A DNA stretch of 64,000 nt from Tupaia tana (taxonomy: Eukaryota > Chordata > Mammalia > Scandentia > Tupaiidae), in assembly GCA_026018925.1 (NCBI GenBank), contig JAKSZU010000003.1, forward strand, positions 188,639,639-188,703,638, read 5' to 3'. The stretch's first letter is position 1, and every line of letters starts with the position of its first letter. Made by a program: the position numbers and the translations under genes. Shown one piece after another: positions 34,285 to 45,627 of the stretch. Below the pieces are notes generated by a model. The model had not been told where the DNA came from. It did not search any database and saw nothing but the letters and a program-made list of their open reading frames with translations.

Positions 34285-34500
34285 TCTCTCTCTTTTATTT
34301 ATTTATTTCTTCTATGAAAGAGAGACAAGAATCCCCAATGGAGTCTTCATGTCACAATCCATTCCCAGTCTTGGCCAGCCTGAATCACAGGCACGCATAT
34401 GTGCAAACACCCAGGGCACTCAGGGAGTCCCCAGGATATGAGCACAGGACCTTTCTCCTATGGGCCCAGTTCCATTACTGTTGCACCACCATCTGACCTG
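34285..34500 (-). mobile_element. tRNA-derived SINE, type C
   Basis: TTTATTTATTTATTTCTTCTATGAAAGAGAGAC at left, GGAGTCTTCATGTCACAATCC in the centre, and an inverted head through TTCCATTACTGTTGCACCACCATCTGACCTGG. The same layout recurs at 39.5, 40.2 and (forward) 51.8 kb, which defines the type. Confidence 0.75.
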
Positions 34501-34510
34501 GTATTCTCTT

Positions 34511-34531
34511 AAAAAAAAAAAAAAAAAAAAA
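34511..34531. repeat. Poly-A tract
   Basis: 21 consecutive A bases. Confidence 0.97.
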
Positions 34532-34534
34532 GTG

Positions 34535-35350
34535 TGACACCTATGAATGGATTTAAGCCTATCTGCTTGTTCGTTCCTTAGGTCAGTTCTCACTTTAACC
34601 ATCAGGGAAAGCGAGGATTGATAGGAATATTAATGAGGTAGGAAAGATGAATGGAAGGCAGTGAAGGAGGAGCCTGACATCTGGGGCTAGGGAGTACAGG
34701 GTAGTATGGGGAAAGGCCAGGGCATGAGAGAAGGGTTGTGGTAAATGGGGCGACAGGAAGGAGAGCAGGGGTGTTGTGAAGACAGAGGCCTGGTGCTTGA
34801 AAACCAATTCTAATAAAACATGTCAGGAATCTAAGGATAAAGGAAGAAAGATGAATTTAAACAAAACAACACAAAAGCCAGGAGTTTCACAAGAAATTTA
34901 GAGTCCTTCCAGCCCTGGGTTTCTTCTGTCTCCCTAGTTGACATAGAAATGCTAGTACATTTCTCAAGTTAGGGACAATAAGGTGCTGAGTTACCCACAT
35001 AAAAGTTACATTCTGAGAAAGCCCAAAAGGTGTCATCCTCAAGGAAAACCACTAATCAGTTTCCCAGTTCCAGAATGTCAGGACACTCCCAAAACTGTAA
35101 ATCACACTACAGTTCATGGGATATGAACAAATACCATTCAGCCTGGTCATTTAGGACAAACTGTCCTTCCACATTCATGGTTGGTTTGGAGCTCTGGGAA
35201 CAGGTGAATGGGGCCTCTAATGCAACATTCTGAAATCTCATGTTCATTGGGAAAGGGCAGAAATGAGACTTTTATATTACCTGGTGCCAGGCCACAATAA
35301 CAGAACTTTTAGCAGCTGTGAGAAGAATCCAACAGACAAATACAAACATA
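34535..35350. other. Unannotated intronic stretch
   Basis: 34.6-34.8 kb is G/A-rich on the + strand. No gene or repeat is supported. Confidence 0.3.
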
Positions 35351-35364
35351 AATAAAGACATGTC

Positions 35365-35626
35365 GGGGGACCAGCAGTTAGTGTAATGGCTATGTCGCTA
35401 GACTCCCACGTAGTCGACTGTGGTTCGCGTCCCAGACCCAGTGGCTTAAACTCATGCCGGGTGCGTGTGTGTGCGTGCCCAAGATCCCGAGAGGAGAATG
35501 GAGGAGAGGGGATTGCAGCATGGCCATCCCCCCTGGGGGGGGGGGGGTGATTTCTCGCTTTCTGTCTCTCTGTCTCTCTGTCTGTCTGGCGAGCACACGC
35601 GCCCTGTAGTTAAAAAAAAAAAAAAA
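35365..35626 (+). mobile_element. tRNA-derived SINE, type A (young), with target duplication
   Basis: GGACCAGCAGTTAGTGTAATGG head, G-run in the central box (about 35536-35547) and A tail. The duplication AAAGACATGTC lies at 35354-35364 and 35627-35637. Confidence 0.96.
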
Positions 35627-35809
35627 AAAGACATGTCTTTCCAATACCCCTCACAGCCCATGACAAAATAGTTCAATGAGAGCCCTAACTACACTTTGGA
35701 ATGTCTTGTTTTAATTGCTAGATTTGTATAGACACAATTAATATTCTATCATCTTGACTGTGCTTTGTGGAACTCACACCCATCAGCCCAGAGCTGGCAT
35801 GGGATTGGT

Positions 35810-35915
35810 GGGTGGATACTATTGCTCCCATTTTTCAGATGAGAAATGGAGACTTGTGGATAATTTTCCCAAGATCACCTACTTGGAAAGTGGCAGAGGC
35901 TGAATAGAACCTACT
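35810..35915 (-). mobile_element. MIR fragment
   Basis: TATTGCTCCCATTTTTCAGATGAGAAATGG and AAGTGGCAGAGGCTGAATAGAACC match the reverse MIR core and end. Confidence 0.65.
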
Positions 35916-35919
35916 AGTT

Positions 35920-37850
35920 CTCATAATAGTAGCTATTAGCAGTGGTGATTCTGTACTCTAGTTCACATCATTCCTCAACAATGCGCCTTCATTATTCCTT
36001 CCAAATAAGATATAAAAAGTAGTATGTTTGCAGAATGTTCAATCAATAAAACACTCCTGCATGGAAAGTAAAGACTTCAGTTGAAAACATGTGGTTCTTT
36101 ACAATCGCCTGTGGTAAGAAAGTACTTCTTTGGCACTTGCTGAGGTCAGGGATTTATGGTGGTCTAAGGAAGAGGGCCCATGAAAAAGACAAAGCACCTG
36201 GGATTGAAATGCTGAAAGAAGACAGCAAAATGCAAAAGAGTAGAAAAATGTAGGACACAAAGGAATGGCACAGGCTGGGGCAGTCTGGAAGGTGGCACCT
36301 GAGTTTCCAAGGTGGACAGAAGGATTTGGAATATACTGCAACCACCCCTGCCTGCTTTGGTGACAGCTCAAAGAACACATTGCTATCTTTTGAGTCTAGA
36401 ACCAACACTTTGCCAAATGCATTTCTTGATTAAACACTGTAAAAAAAAAAAAAAGATCATATTCTTGACCCTGAATCACCAAAAAGAGCCCAAAAATGTG
36501 GGGGGTATGAGTAGAGGGCGAGACTTGTGTAGCAAATTTCTGCATAATCTTCTTATGAGATTAGTGCCTTCTTAAATTGTAATAAAGTTCTGGCTTCAGG
36601 ACTACATTATACCACAGGGTATTTCTTAAAAGAGGAAGATACTTGGTTATATGAGACAGGGTGGGGTCAGGCGCCTCTGCTCCAAACAAATTGCAGCTGA
36701 GCCATTTTAAACCAGGAGCATGGAGCTTTAAGTCCATAAGAACCTAGAGAAGATTCCCACTAGCACCCTGTTGATACCTTTTGGAGAAATCACGGTGCCA
36801 CAGCCTCTAAGCCTGGAACGTGGGACTGAATGCCGAAACCCCTTCTTAGGTCTCTTCTTCTCACAGAACTACAGCCTGTGGCTAAAGTATAGATAGAAGT
36901 CTCCCCTTTCCAGAGAGGATAAAGTGCGCTTCAAGACATTGGTCAGGGCTAGGATGTTTCAGCAACTCTGTTGTACCAAATATTCTTGGCACCTAAGCCA
37001 GCTTTGAGTGTGCCTGGAAGAAATAAGATGTCAGGTTCGTACTCCAAGTAGCTCAGACCTCAGGAGAATGGGGACTCATTTCCTTCCAAACCAGTGGTGA
37101 TGTGAGATTATCTACTCCTCCTTTTCCACATACAACTACATATTTTGTCCATGAGTTTTATTTGCCTTGCTGGTTTCCAGCCTGAAAGATTCCTAAAATC
37201 CCATTGGAGAAGGAATGATGTTAGACCCCAGCAGTAGTGCCAGCAATGAAACCAAAGATATGGACAGAGGCAGGCTGTGACTCCCAACTACAGTCAGCAA
37301 ACTGCTGCCATCCACACAGGGAGTACTTCTGTGGAGTTCTTGAGCTGTGAGGCAAGGGCTTGGGGGAGGCAAGGAGACAGGGGCCATCAATTGCTCAGGT
37401 CTGTGGTTCCACAAGAAAATGGCTCCACCTCATTACTGGGGGCTGAATTTGAGCAAATTCATCAAGGATGTTGTTGCCAATCTCCAGTTTGGGCTTCAGC
37501 ATTCTTCTCAACCTGGCACCAAAGTCAAGCTCAGATCCTATTTACAGCAAGCTCCATTTCAATGGCTGGGGAGTGGATCCCCTCTACATGACTCCAACAT
37601 GAAATCCATCTACCCAAATCCCTCCTTTTCTCAAAACTAGCCCCTTCTCTGATTATTCTGCCCACCCTTGGGGCTTTGTTCCCAATTTATATGACTCATG
37701 TTAGACACACACTGACTATCTACAGCTTTGAATTTTCTGCATGCATGGAGATGTATATGTCACCAATAGTCAGCAGTTTCTCAGCTGAAGGTATGCCCTA
37801 CCAGGAGAGAACCAATGTAGACAGTCTGGACTATTCCATGGACTGTGTCA
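35920..37850. other. Unannotated intronic stretch
   Basis: Nearly 2 kb without recognisable SINEs or LINEs. Open frames at 36.1-36.4 and 37.2-37.6 kb overlap on both strands and lack family or splice support. Confidence 0.3.
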
Positions 37851-37854
37851 GGCA

Positions 37855-38110
37855 CTTTACATTGTCTCCATGATTGCTGACAAACACTCACACAGTTATT
37901 TTCATTTCACAGAGGAAGATACGTAACGAACCATGGTTTAGATCCTACTCCACCTATGTTCTTCCCCCTGGCTGGACCATGTGGCCTTGGGGACCACAGT
38001 GTAGAGTCCTGAGTGCTGGGCCTGGCTTGACTGGAGTCCCTGGGCCAGTTTTCTCTTTGGTGAAAGGAGAAAAGGATTGGCTCCTGAGGTTTCTTCCAGC
38101 TCTGAGCTCC
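37855..38110. mobile_element. Two MIR-like fragments in opposite orientation
   Basis: 37855-37930 (TTATTTTCATTTCACAGAGGAAGATA) resembles a reverse MIR. 37960-38110 (ACCATGTGGCCTTGGGGACC, GGGCCAGTTTTCTC, TTCTTCCAGCTCTGAGC) resembles a forward one. Confidence 0.45.
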
Positions 38111-38229
38111 AGTCCCAGGTGGTATCTGCCAGGGGGCTGAGCACACAGCCTGCAGGAAGGAAAGGGAAGATAAAAATGCCACCTCCTCCTCTCCCGGCAC
38201 CTCTCTGGGCAGGAACAAGCCCCTTCATT

Positions 38230-38510
38230 ATTACCTGCATCTGGTTCACACTAGAAGGTCACCAAGCGAGTAGGACGATCTGCATCCAGCCATTAACCCC
38301 GTGTGCCCTTTCCTGCTAATGCAGTCTGGGAGTCACTTAAAGGCCACTCTGTCTAAAATGACTTGTGACCAGCAACCCTAGCAGAGAGAGGACAGTAGAC
38401 CCACCCACAGCCCTGGGAGGCAGCTGCGCTTCTGTACCCAGTTAGATAAGTGCTGCAGGAAGGTGTAACAGCTTCCTGCTGGTGATTAGCACACTGGATG
38501 AGATAATGCA
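38230..38510. promoter_or_regulatory. Candidate conserved non-coding element
   Basis: Repeat-free block with CCATTAACCCCGTGTG, a GATA site (GTTAGATAAGTG) and TGATTAGCACAC homeodomain-like core, plus scattered CpGs. No alignment was available. Confidence 0.25.
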
Positions 38511-38989
38511 GAATTCTCCTAAGTTTTGCATCATGGAACTAGATGCCAAGAGTTTATTAACTCCAATCCCAAACAAGGCTCACTCCTGTACTGCTAGCAG
38601 GGCCAGGAAGCCCCAGAATTTAAATTTTTTTAATAGCCATTTTCTTCCAATTCTTGTCCTTTGTGTTTTTTACAACAAAGCTGAAAACTTTCCTTAAGGT
38701 ATTTGTTAACCTGCCCAAGCTTAATAACTCTAATACGTTCACTCAATATTGAAACATCCGCCTGAGATACTGCTACTTTTGCTAGAGTGTGTTGTTTCAC
38801 ATCGATATTGTCACAACTGCATTATAAATTACTCAAGAGCAGAGAACTATGCAACTCTAACAATTCTACTTCTATTCTTACCACCAAGCTACCACAAGAC
38901 CACCTTGTTGGATCCCAGTTCCTGAACTGAGTGATTTTAAGATCAATAGCACATTTAACTATCACAACCTACTGGGGCAGATGATATTA

Positions 38990-39240
38990 TTATTTTGCAG
39001 CATTTGCTCCATGCCAAGCACTGGTATGGTAAGTACTTCACATCTGTTAACTCATTTTAATCCTCATAACAAGCCTGAGGATAAATTACCCTCATCGTAC
39101 ACAAGAGGACACTAAAGGACAGAGAAGTTAAATCACCTACCCAAAGTCACCCAGGAGGAGGAAGAAGCAGCCAGCAGTCATGGAAGTTGTGCTGTTGGCC
39201 ATAACATTCTACTACTGCCTTCTGTGTGACCCCAACAGGG
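38990..39240 (-). mobile_element. MIR element, near full length
   Basis: TTTGCTCCATGCCAAGCACTGG, GTTAACTCATTTTAATCCTCATAACAAGCC, AGAAGTTAAATCACCTACCC and AGTCACCCAGG give the reverse MIR in order. Confidence 0.8.
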
Positions 39241-39514
39241 CTCTACATACACCAGTACTCTGTAAGAAGTGGTTTTACTGGCTAACAGTTCAGCGGTTCA
39301 CTCCTAAGCTTCATGTTTCAAACAGTCTGTCTGCTGCCTAGGATAGAATTTCTTCTCAGTGGGTAGTAATAATTCCATGCATTTGAATGAGTTTTAACCT
39401 TTTTCAAAAGCACTGACAGATTACCTCCTTCCCAAGTACAAATGAAAATGTCTCTGTAAAGTACTGTAAAATAAGTATAGTTAAGTCTGGTTTACAGATG
39501 CATTATCCTTCCTC

Positions 39515-39690
39515 TCTGAGGAAGGATAATTTCTTCCATGACAGAGTCTTCATGCCATGATCCCTCCCTAGTATCAGCTATTCCTAATCATGGGCATGTA
39601 CACATGTGTCTGGCATGTCCAAGGAGGTTTCAAGATGCAAACCCAGAACCTTTCCCCAGTGGACACACTTTGAGTGAGTGTTCCACTCAT
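39515..39690 (-). mobile_element. tRNA-derived SINE, type C, degraded
   Basis: TAATTTCTTCCATGACAGAGTCTTCATGCC, CATGGGCATGTACACATGTGTCTGGCATG and AACCCAGAACCTTTCCCCAGTGG align with the other type C copies. The head is damaged. Confidence 0.7.
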
Positions 39691-39823
39691 CAGAGTTGAA
39701 GCTGAGGCTAAAACCCAGGCTTCCTATTCCCCCTTTAAGAGGAGATGACTGCAAATAGGGCCAAAAGAGTTCCCAGGTAGTGGAGTCCCCTACACAAAAA
39801 TGAATGAGAAAACAGATGTATAG

Positions 39824-39826
<3 letters not shown>

Positions 39827-39865
<39 letters not shown>

Positions 39866-39870
39866 CGCGC
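39827..39870. repeat. (GT)14 followed by (GC)n alternating purine-pyrimidine tract
   Basis: 28 bp of GT pass directly into GCGCGCGCGTGCGCGC. The whole 44 bp alternates purine and pyrimidine without a break, the classic Z-DNA-forming pattern. Confidence 0.97.
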
Positions 39871-39911
39871 AGAAGTGTGACTATCTGGAGGGCTACCATA
39901 ATTTTAATTTT

Positions 39912-40139
39912 ATTTTTTCAATATTTTTGCCACAGGGTACATGTGCCCGCCAGAGAAAGACATAAGAGAGACAGTGAGAGGGGAAGTGAGAAATCACCCC
40001 CAGGGGGGAAGGCCACACCACAATCCCTTCTCTTCCATTCTCCTGCTGGGATCTTGGGCACACATGTACTCAGACCCTGCATGATGTCCAAGCCACCTGG
40101 GAATCCAGCCCCTTAACCACTAAACCACCTCCTGGCCCG
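39912..40139 (-). mobile_element. tRNA-derived SINE, older relative of type A
   Basis: ATTTTTGCCACAGGGTACATGTG through CTTAACCACTAAACCACCTCCTGGCCC in reverse. ATTTTAATTT occurs on both sides (about 39900 and 40140), consistent with a target duplication. Confidence 0.85.
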
Positions 40140-40144
40140 ATTTT

Positions 40145-40327
40145 AATTTTTTTTTAAGTATATTTATTTCTTCCATGAAAGAGAGACTTCCCCAATAGGG
40201 TCTTCAGCTAGCTCTAATCATGGGCATGCACACATGTACCTGGCATGCTCAAGGAGGTTCCAGGATGCAAACTCAGAACCTTCCCCCAGTGGATACAGTT
40301 GCATTACTGCTGTGCCACTGCCTGACC
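40145..40327 (-). mobile_element. tRNA-derived SINE, type C
   Basis: TATTTATTTCTTCCATGAAAGAGAGAC, CCAATAGGGTCTTCAGC, GGTTCCAGGATGCAAACTCAGAACC and GCATTACTGCTGTGCCACTGCCTGACC. It abuts the SINE at 39912. Confidence 0.8.
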
Positions 40328-40379
40328 TCAATTTTAAAATTTTTATTTAACATTTCATATACTAGTAGGCTTTTCAAAT

Positions 40380-41665
40380 AACATTAAATCCAAGTGGTTT
40401 GACTACCTGCCATGTACTTTTATTTAGGATTCCATCTCCTCTAAGCTTCCCACTTCTCCCCATAACCGAGCAACTTATTGTAACAACTTAAAAACCTCAC
40501 CCTTTACCCAGCCTCAGACCAACTTCAAGTTTCTTTTATTTTAGAGCCATATATCAATGGTAACTTTTATTTCATTTTATTTTATTGGCAATAGGTAATA
40601 CATAAACATGATACAAATTCAAAAAGGGCCCAAAACAATAACAATGAAAAGTCAGTTTCCTTTTTTCCTCTGGTTTCCAGTCACCCCCAAACTGTTACTC
40701 CTTTATTTTTTTCCTCTTAGTGAGAATCTGTGCATTTATATGAGAATTCTTCTAAATGTTCATGGAAAATGCATATTATGAAAAAAACTATGCATGAATT
40801 TGAAAAACTTATGCGCCAAAGGAAACTCACACATTAATTCAATTTTTCCATAAACGTTTTTAAGTCCTTGCATGTATTTTTTTCCCAACTTACACCTTCT
40901 TCTGCATGTGCTTTTTAAACTGAGTTCTGCATCTTGGAGATCTTTACACCAGTGCTGATACAACTACCTCCTTTAATGGCTACATAATACTCAATGTATA
41001 GATGCACCACGAATTAGCTGATAGGCCTTTACCTGTCTCTCATTCTTTGCTATCAAGGCCAATGCAGCAAAACCACAGATGATAGCTAAGGCATCTGGCT
41101 GCTGGTTCCCCTCCCCTCCCAATCTCCAGTATCTGTGTTCACCTTCTCCCATACAACAGCATTTTATAAAGACCACATTTCCCAATCTTCCTTGTAAGTA
41201 GGACCATGTAACTCAACTCTGGCCACAGGATGTAAGCAAGTGAGATTGTGACAATTTTTAGGAACTTTTCTTAAGAGAAACCAGATATACTCCCTTAATG
41301 TTCTTCATATTCATCTTGCCAATAAAAATTATAAAAGACTTTGACATGGACGAAAACAGTGACAGGGTATCCCACTAGAGCACACAGTTCTGTTATCTCA
41401 GACTTTCATTGTCTGTGAGCTATATTACAAGTCTCTGAGTGGAAGGATACTGTTAATAATGCAAATGCATACCTATCACAAAAAAGCAAATTATGTCTAA
41501 TGGAGATTAAGTTGATATTACAGCAAATATTGGTCAATTGTGCCTCTAACTGTAGGTTTATTTCAGCATTCTGATTGGTGTTTATTTCTCATTTGAACCA
41601 GTTATAATATTTTACAAATTTCTTCACTAATTAATAAGTTAAATAAAATCTTTGCCGTGTGTTTA
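40380..41665. mobile_element. Ancient L1-like 3' region and flanking AT-rich DNA
   Basis: 40565-41010 (TTGGCAATAGGTAATACATAAACATG, GGAGATCTTTACACCAGTGC, TTAATGGCTACATAATACTCAATG TATAGATGCACC) follows a pattern common at old L1 3' ends. The rest to 41665 is unassigned. Confidence 0.45.
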
Positions 41666-41699
41666 TTTTGTATTTAACAATCATGATTTTACCTTTTTA

Positions 41700-41959
41700 T
41701 TTTTAGTTTGTTAGAGAGATTTTTGCTACAGAGCATGTACACTCACCAAAAAGACAGAGAGAGATAGAGACACCACAGAAAGTGAGAAGTCACCCCTCAA
41801 GGGGGAGGGCCATACCAAAACCCCTTCTCCTCCATTCTCTTGGGATTTTTGGCACTCATGCACCAAGCATGAATTTCAAACCGCCAGGTGTGGGACTCGA
41901 ACTGTAGTTGACCATATGGGAGTCCAGCAACATGACGATTATGCCATCTGCTGGTCCCA
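41700..41959 (-). mobile_element. tRNA-derived SINE, older relative of type A, with target duplication
   Basis: Reverse copy ending CATCTGCTGGTCCC. The 14-bp duplication ATTTTACCTTTTTA at 41686-41699 and 41960-41973 is perfect, although the body has lost most CpGs. Confidence 0.95.
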
Positions 41960-42154
41960 ATTTTACCTTTTTAAAAATGTATCCTTTAATAATCCTTTTC
42001 TCCATCCTGTTGCCTGAAACAGAGATGACATCATCTTAAACAATAAGGCTGAAACCACTCCTAGACAGGAGCCAAGATCCCTGCAGCCTTGAAGTGGTAA
42101 AATCCACCTTGGGCTTTACCCAGACTTTCATGTGTGAGGAAAAATACATGCCTT

Positions 42155-42402
42155 TCTTTTTTTTAGGTTTTTGCCATAGAGTACATGTGCTCTCCAGAGA
42201 GACAATGAGAGGGAAAGTGAGAAATTACTGTTCCCCTCAGGGGCGATGGACAGGCCACAGTTCCTTTTCCTCCATTCTCCTCCTGGGACTTTGGACATGC
42301 ACACGTGCTCAGTGTGAGTTTCAAGCCACCGAATCCAGGAGTTGAACCTCGGTTGGCCTTGTGGGAGCCCAGTGCCTTAACCACTACACTACCTCCTGGC
42401 CC
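42155..42402 (-). mobile_element. tRNA-derived SINE, older relative of type A
   Basis: TTTAGGTTTTTGCCATAGAGTACATG through TTAACCACTACACTACCTCCTGGCCC in reverse. Confidence 0.88.
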
Positions 42403-42404
42403 TG

Positions 42405-43100
42405 TGCCTATCTTCTTTAAGTTGCTGTCATTCAGGGTTTGCTGTTACAGTCAAATCTAACAATGAAATTACTTCCAAGAGAAATTTTTACTAATAGAAT
42501 ATGTAGTGATTTTTGTCTGTTTGCAATAGCTACAAATTCTCCTTTTTACTATTCTTAGCAGGCATCATTAATCAATAGTGATGCTTTTTTCCCCCAGAGT
42601 CCTTACTCAAAATGCTTTTCTAGGTCACACACTAGGTCGCCATTAGGATCCACAAGAGTTATATACAACAGTTAATTATCATCCCCGTTACAGGATAACA
42701 AATTAGTACAAGTTTCTCTGTTGGCCTGGTTCTAACATAAACTTATGGATTTATATACCCCCTCTTCCTCCTGAGAGGATTTAGGGTAGCAAACTATCAG
42801 GACCTAAGTGAATGCCTGTAGCCTTCAGGCCTGGGAGGCGACTCTGCCCTTCCCACCTGCCTAGGTGTGCCCAACCTAAGGTCCTTCCCTTCAATGAGCT
42901 TACAGTCTCAGGCTCACACAGACCACAGAAGAAACATGTCACCAGAGTAGATGAGGACTATCAGGTGCTAGATTCTGGGCAGACTAGGGCAGGGTACAAT
43001 AGCAATTTAGGAAATCTGACCTGGCCATGGGAGGGAGCAGGATATATAAAGAGATCCCCCAAACTACAGTTTTATCCATTCTAATCCCAGGTATAGTTGG
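42405..43100. other. Unannotated intronic stretch
   Basis: No recognisable repeats. The open frame at 42812-43084 has no splice or family support. Confidence 0.3.
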
Positions 43101-43107
43101 AAAATGA

Positions 43108-43245
43108 ATACTAAGCTGGGAATCAGGGAAGCCAGCATCCCTTCCAGCTCTGCTTCTAATTAGTGGTGTGATTAAGCAAGGCACTTTCCCTTACTGGGCC
43201 TCAGATTCATCTGAGACTGAACTAGATGATCCTAGGCCCTAAAAT
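43108..43245 (+). mobile_element. MIR element
   Basis: GCTGGGAATCAGGGAAGCC, TGGTGTGATTAAGCAAGGCAC, TACTGGGCCTCAGATTCATCTGAG and GAACTAGATGATCC follow the forward MIR. Confidence 0.65.
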
Positions 43246-43369
43246 TATACATTTCTTTCCACCGACAACCAAACATAGTATCAGCAGCCTTGAAAGCAGC
43301 TTCAGCTCAGCAAGACCAGGTGCAGAGACAACCCTCCACCCACCCCCACCCTCATGCTGCAGGGGGCTC

Positions 43370-43700
43370 CAATTCTGGCAGCTCCCTGGCAGCTAACTCG
43401 GTCACAGAGGACAGGCCTGGCAGCATCGGTGACTTTGGCATTCTCCAGACTGCACACAAACAGGAAGCCAGGGAGGGGTGATAATTGTTTAATCAGCTCT
43501 CCAGCAACACCTGTTGAGTTTCCGCTAATGATGTGAAAAGTCCGGTATCTAGGGAATAACAGTTTCTTATGGCTGTTAGTGTTGATCGTGATGTACCATC
43601 GGAGATGACAGGAACAGTATTCCCCTGACAATTTTCTACAGTCTTTTTCTCAATCCTCCAAGCCTACAAATGTCGATTCATGAAGCACGTAATTCAGAGT
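43370..43700. promoter_or_regulatory. Candidate conserved non-coding element (CpG-retaining)
   Basis: A repeat-free block that keeps an unusual number of isolated CpGs for intronic DNA: AACTCGGTC, CATCGGTG, TTTCCGCTAATG, GTCCGGTATC, GATCGTGATG, CATCGGAG, GTCGATTC and CACGTAATT. It also contains GATAATTGTTTAATCAGC, a homeodomain-like cluster. The pattern is typical of conserved regulatory DNA, but no alignment was available. Confidence 0.4.
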
Positions 43701-43809
43701 GTCTACCATGTGCTCTTCACTGGTGCTCATGATGGTAAAATACACATTGAATGTTAAAGGATACACAGAAAGAACTGGAAAGTTCATTCCTTGCCATCCA
43801 CACACTTAC

Positions 43810-44110
43810 AGCTCTGGCTTGGGATACAAGATCAGTTACTTGTGATAAAAGTGGCAGTGAGAGGATCAGATAATAAGGGTTACAGATGGCCAGAGAGGGC
43901 CAGCCTTGGAGGGACAGGCTGAGTGCAATGAGATCTGAAGGCAGCCTTGGAGGATGCACAGGCTTTTAAGAACAATGCAGGGGGTGGCACAGCAAGGGCA
44001 TAAGGGTAGAAATGCCCCTTATTTTTTCAAGAGGAAGACCAGTCTGGCTGGAGCAGAAAATGTATGTCAAACCATAAGGGACAGAAAGTAGAAATGGAGG
44101 GAGGAAAGAC
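43810..44110 (+). mobile_element. Ancient dispersed repeat, family not assigned
   Basis: GGACAGGCTGAGTGCAATGAGATCTGAAGGC, GCAGGGGGTGGCACAGCAAGGGCA and GAAGACCAGTCTGGCTGGAGCAG resemble the same old repeat family as the copy at 24.1 kb. Confidence 0.4.
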
Positions 44111-44126
44111 GAGGAGCCAGAGCAAA

Positions 44127-44305
44127 TCTGAGCTTGCATCAGAATCACCTGAGGACTTATTAAAGCACAGATTGCTGGGCTCCTCCCCACCCTAGGGTTT
44201 CTGATTGAGATCTGAGGGAGGGGTCTCAGGGGTGCTTCTCTGACCAGTTCCCATGTGATGCTGATATGCTAGTCCAGGGAACACACTCTGAGAACCATCA
44301 GGTTG
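44127..44305. mobile_element. MER5A DNA transposon (hAT type, non-autonomous)
   Basis: GCATCAGAATCACCTGAGGAC, TTAAAGCACAGATTGCTGGGC, GTTTCTGATTGAGATCTGAGG and GTGATGCTGATATGCTAGTCCAGGGAAC, then CTCTGAGAACC, match MER5A from end to end. Confidence 0.85.
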
Positions 44306-44533
44306 GACCATAGAGGGCTAAGCAATGGGAGCTCTGGAAGGTCTTTCCTCAAGGAAATGGAATAGGAGTTGTGATTGACTTAATTTGCACCTTGCTCTTT
44401 TCCATTTCTGCAAAGGGCTTTCCTGCCTCCTTTGCAGTTTTCTGTTTTTGTGTAAATGGGATTTATAGACATCAGCCACTACCTACAACATCTATTCATA
44501 CTCCTACTTCTCATTTCTGTGTGAAACACATTG

Positions 44534-44535
<2 letters not shown>

Positions 44536-44571
<36 letters not shown>
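44536..44571. repeat. Poly-A tract, 36 bp
   Basis: 36 uninterrupted A bases with no SINE body to the left. It is responsible for the poly-lysine run in the overlapping 223-codon open frame. Confidence 0.97.
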
Positions 44572-44572
<1 letters not shown>

Positions 44573-44689
44573 CAGCCATGATTCTGGGCCATCAGCAAAG
44601 ACCAGAAAACACTGTTCAGCTGGAGATTTCATTTTCTTTTAAAAATGCCAAGGATGAGAAGCCCATTTTTGATGGTTGCATTGTTTCTA

Positions 44690-44890
44690 TTTGTGTGTGC
44701 CTACTATGTGCTAAGTTTTATGTTTCACACTTTATGTACATTATATCATTACTACAGTATTGCAAGTTAGGGATTATCATCCACGTTTCACAAATGAGAA
44801 AACTGAGGCTGAGACAAATTCAGTGGCTTGCCCATCTAATAAAAGGCACAGCTGGTACTCAAAACCAGGGTCCCCTGCTCCCCCACCCAT
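44690..44890 (-). mobile_element. MIR element
   Basis: GTGCCTACTATGTGCTAAG, GGGATTATCATCCACGTTTCACAAATGAGAAAACTGAGGC and GGCACAGCTGGTACTCAAAACCAG follow the reverse MIR. Confidence 0.85.
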
Positions 44891-45374
44891 GTCACCTATG
44901 CATGCTGAGGCCTGTCCTTCTCCGTCTACACAGACCTGCAGAAAGTTCTTTGAATCTACTTCAGTCCAGCATCAGATTCGGTGAGGACTACCTGCAGTGT
45001 CTCCACCTATGCAACAGTCCTTGCCAAGGGTCTGAGCCATAAGCCAGGAGCCTACCTTCACAGGCACCTGTGACTTCAGTCCTTTCCCAGCTCCTTATCC
45101 TTGGGCTCTGACACACACACAAAGTCTCTCCTTGCACACTCACTTCTTTACCCATCCTTGGATCTTCCCTCATCTGCACTCAACCCAAAAATAATTGAGG
45201 GGAAAGAATCAAATTATCTTAGTGAAATAAACCAGTGACAAAATAACAAATACTGTGTGTTCCACTTACACAAGACACCTAAAGTAGTCAAACTCAGAGA
45301 CCGAATAGTGGTTACCAGAGTCTAGAAGGAGAGGGGAATGGGAGTCATTATTTAATGATGTAGATTTGAAAAGT

Positions 45375-45507
45375 GGGCACAGTGTCCTGAGCCTGTAATC
45401 CCAGCTACTCAGGGAAGCTGAGACACAATGAGACCGGACCCTGTTTTTAAACAAACAAACAAAAAGAAAGAAAGAAAAGAAAAGAAAAAAAAGAAAGAAA
45501 GAAAAGA
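45375..45507 (+). mobile_element. 7SL/Alu-like monomer with A-rich tail
   Basis: GGGCACAGTGTCCTGAGCCTGTAATCCCAGCTACTCAGGGAAGCTGAG is very close to the 5' domain of 7SL RNA and Alu monomers. It then jumps to GAGACCGGACCCTG and an (AAAG)n/(AAAC)n tail, so the centre is deleted. It is the only such element I noticed in the window. Confidence 0.75.
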
Positions 45508-45627
45508 TACGGAAGCTGCAGTTTCACAAGGTAAAAACAATTCTGTGAATGGATGTTGTGATGCTAGTGCAACAATTTGAATGTACCTAATGCCACTGAG
45601 TATATACTTAAAAACGTCTAAGATGGG

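Noticed and set aside
44371-45042. A 223-codon open frame, the longest in the window
   Set aside because: It runs through a 36-bp poly-A tract (giving a lysine run) and a MIR element. There is no family resemblance, and the frame depends on the homopolymer length.
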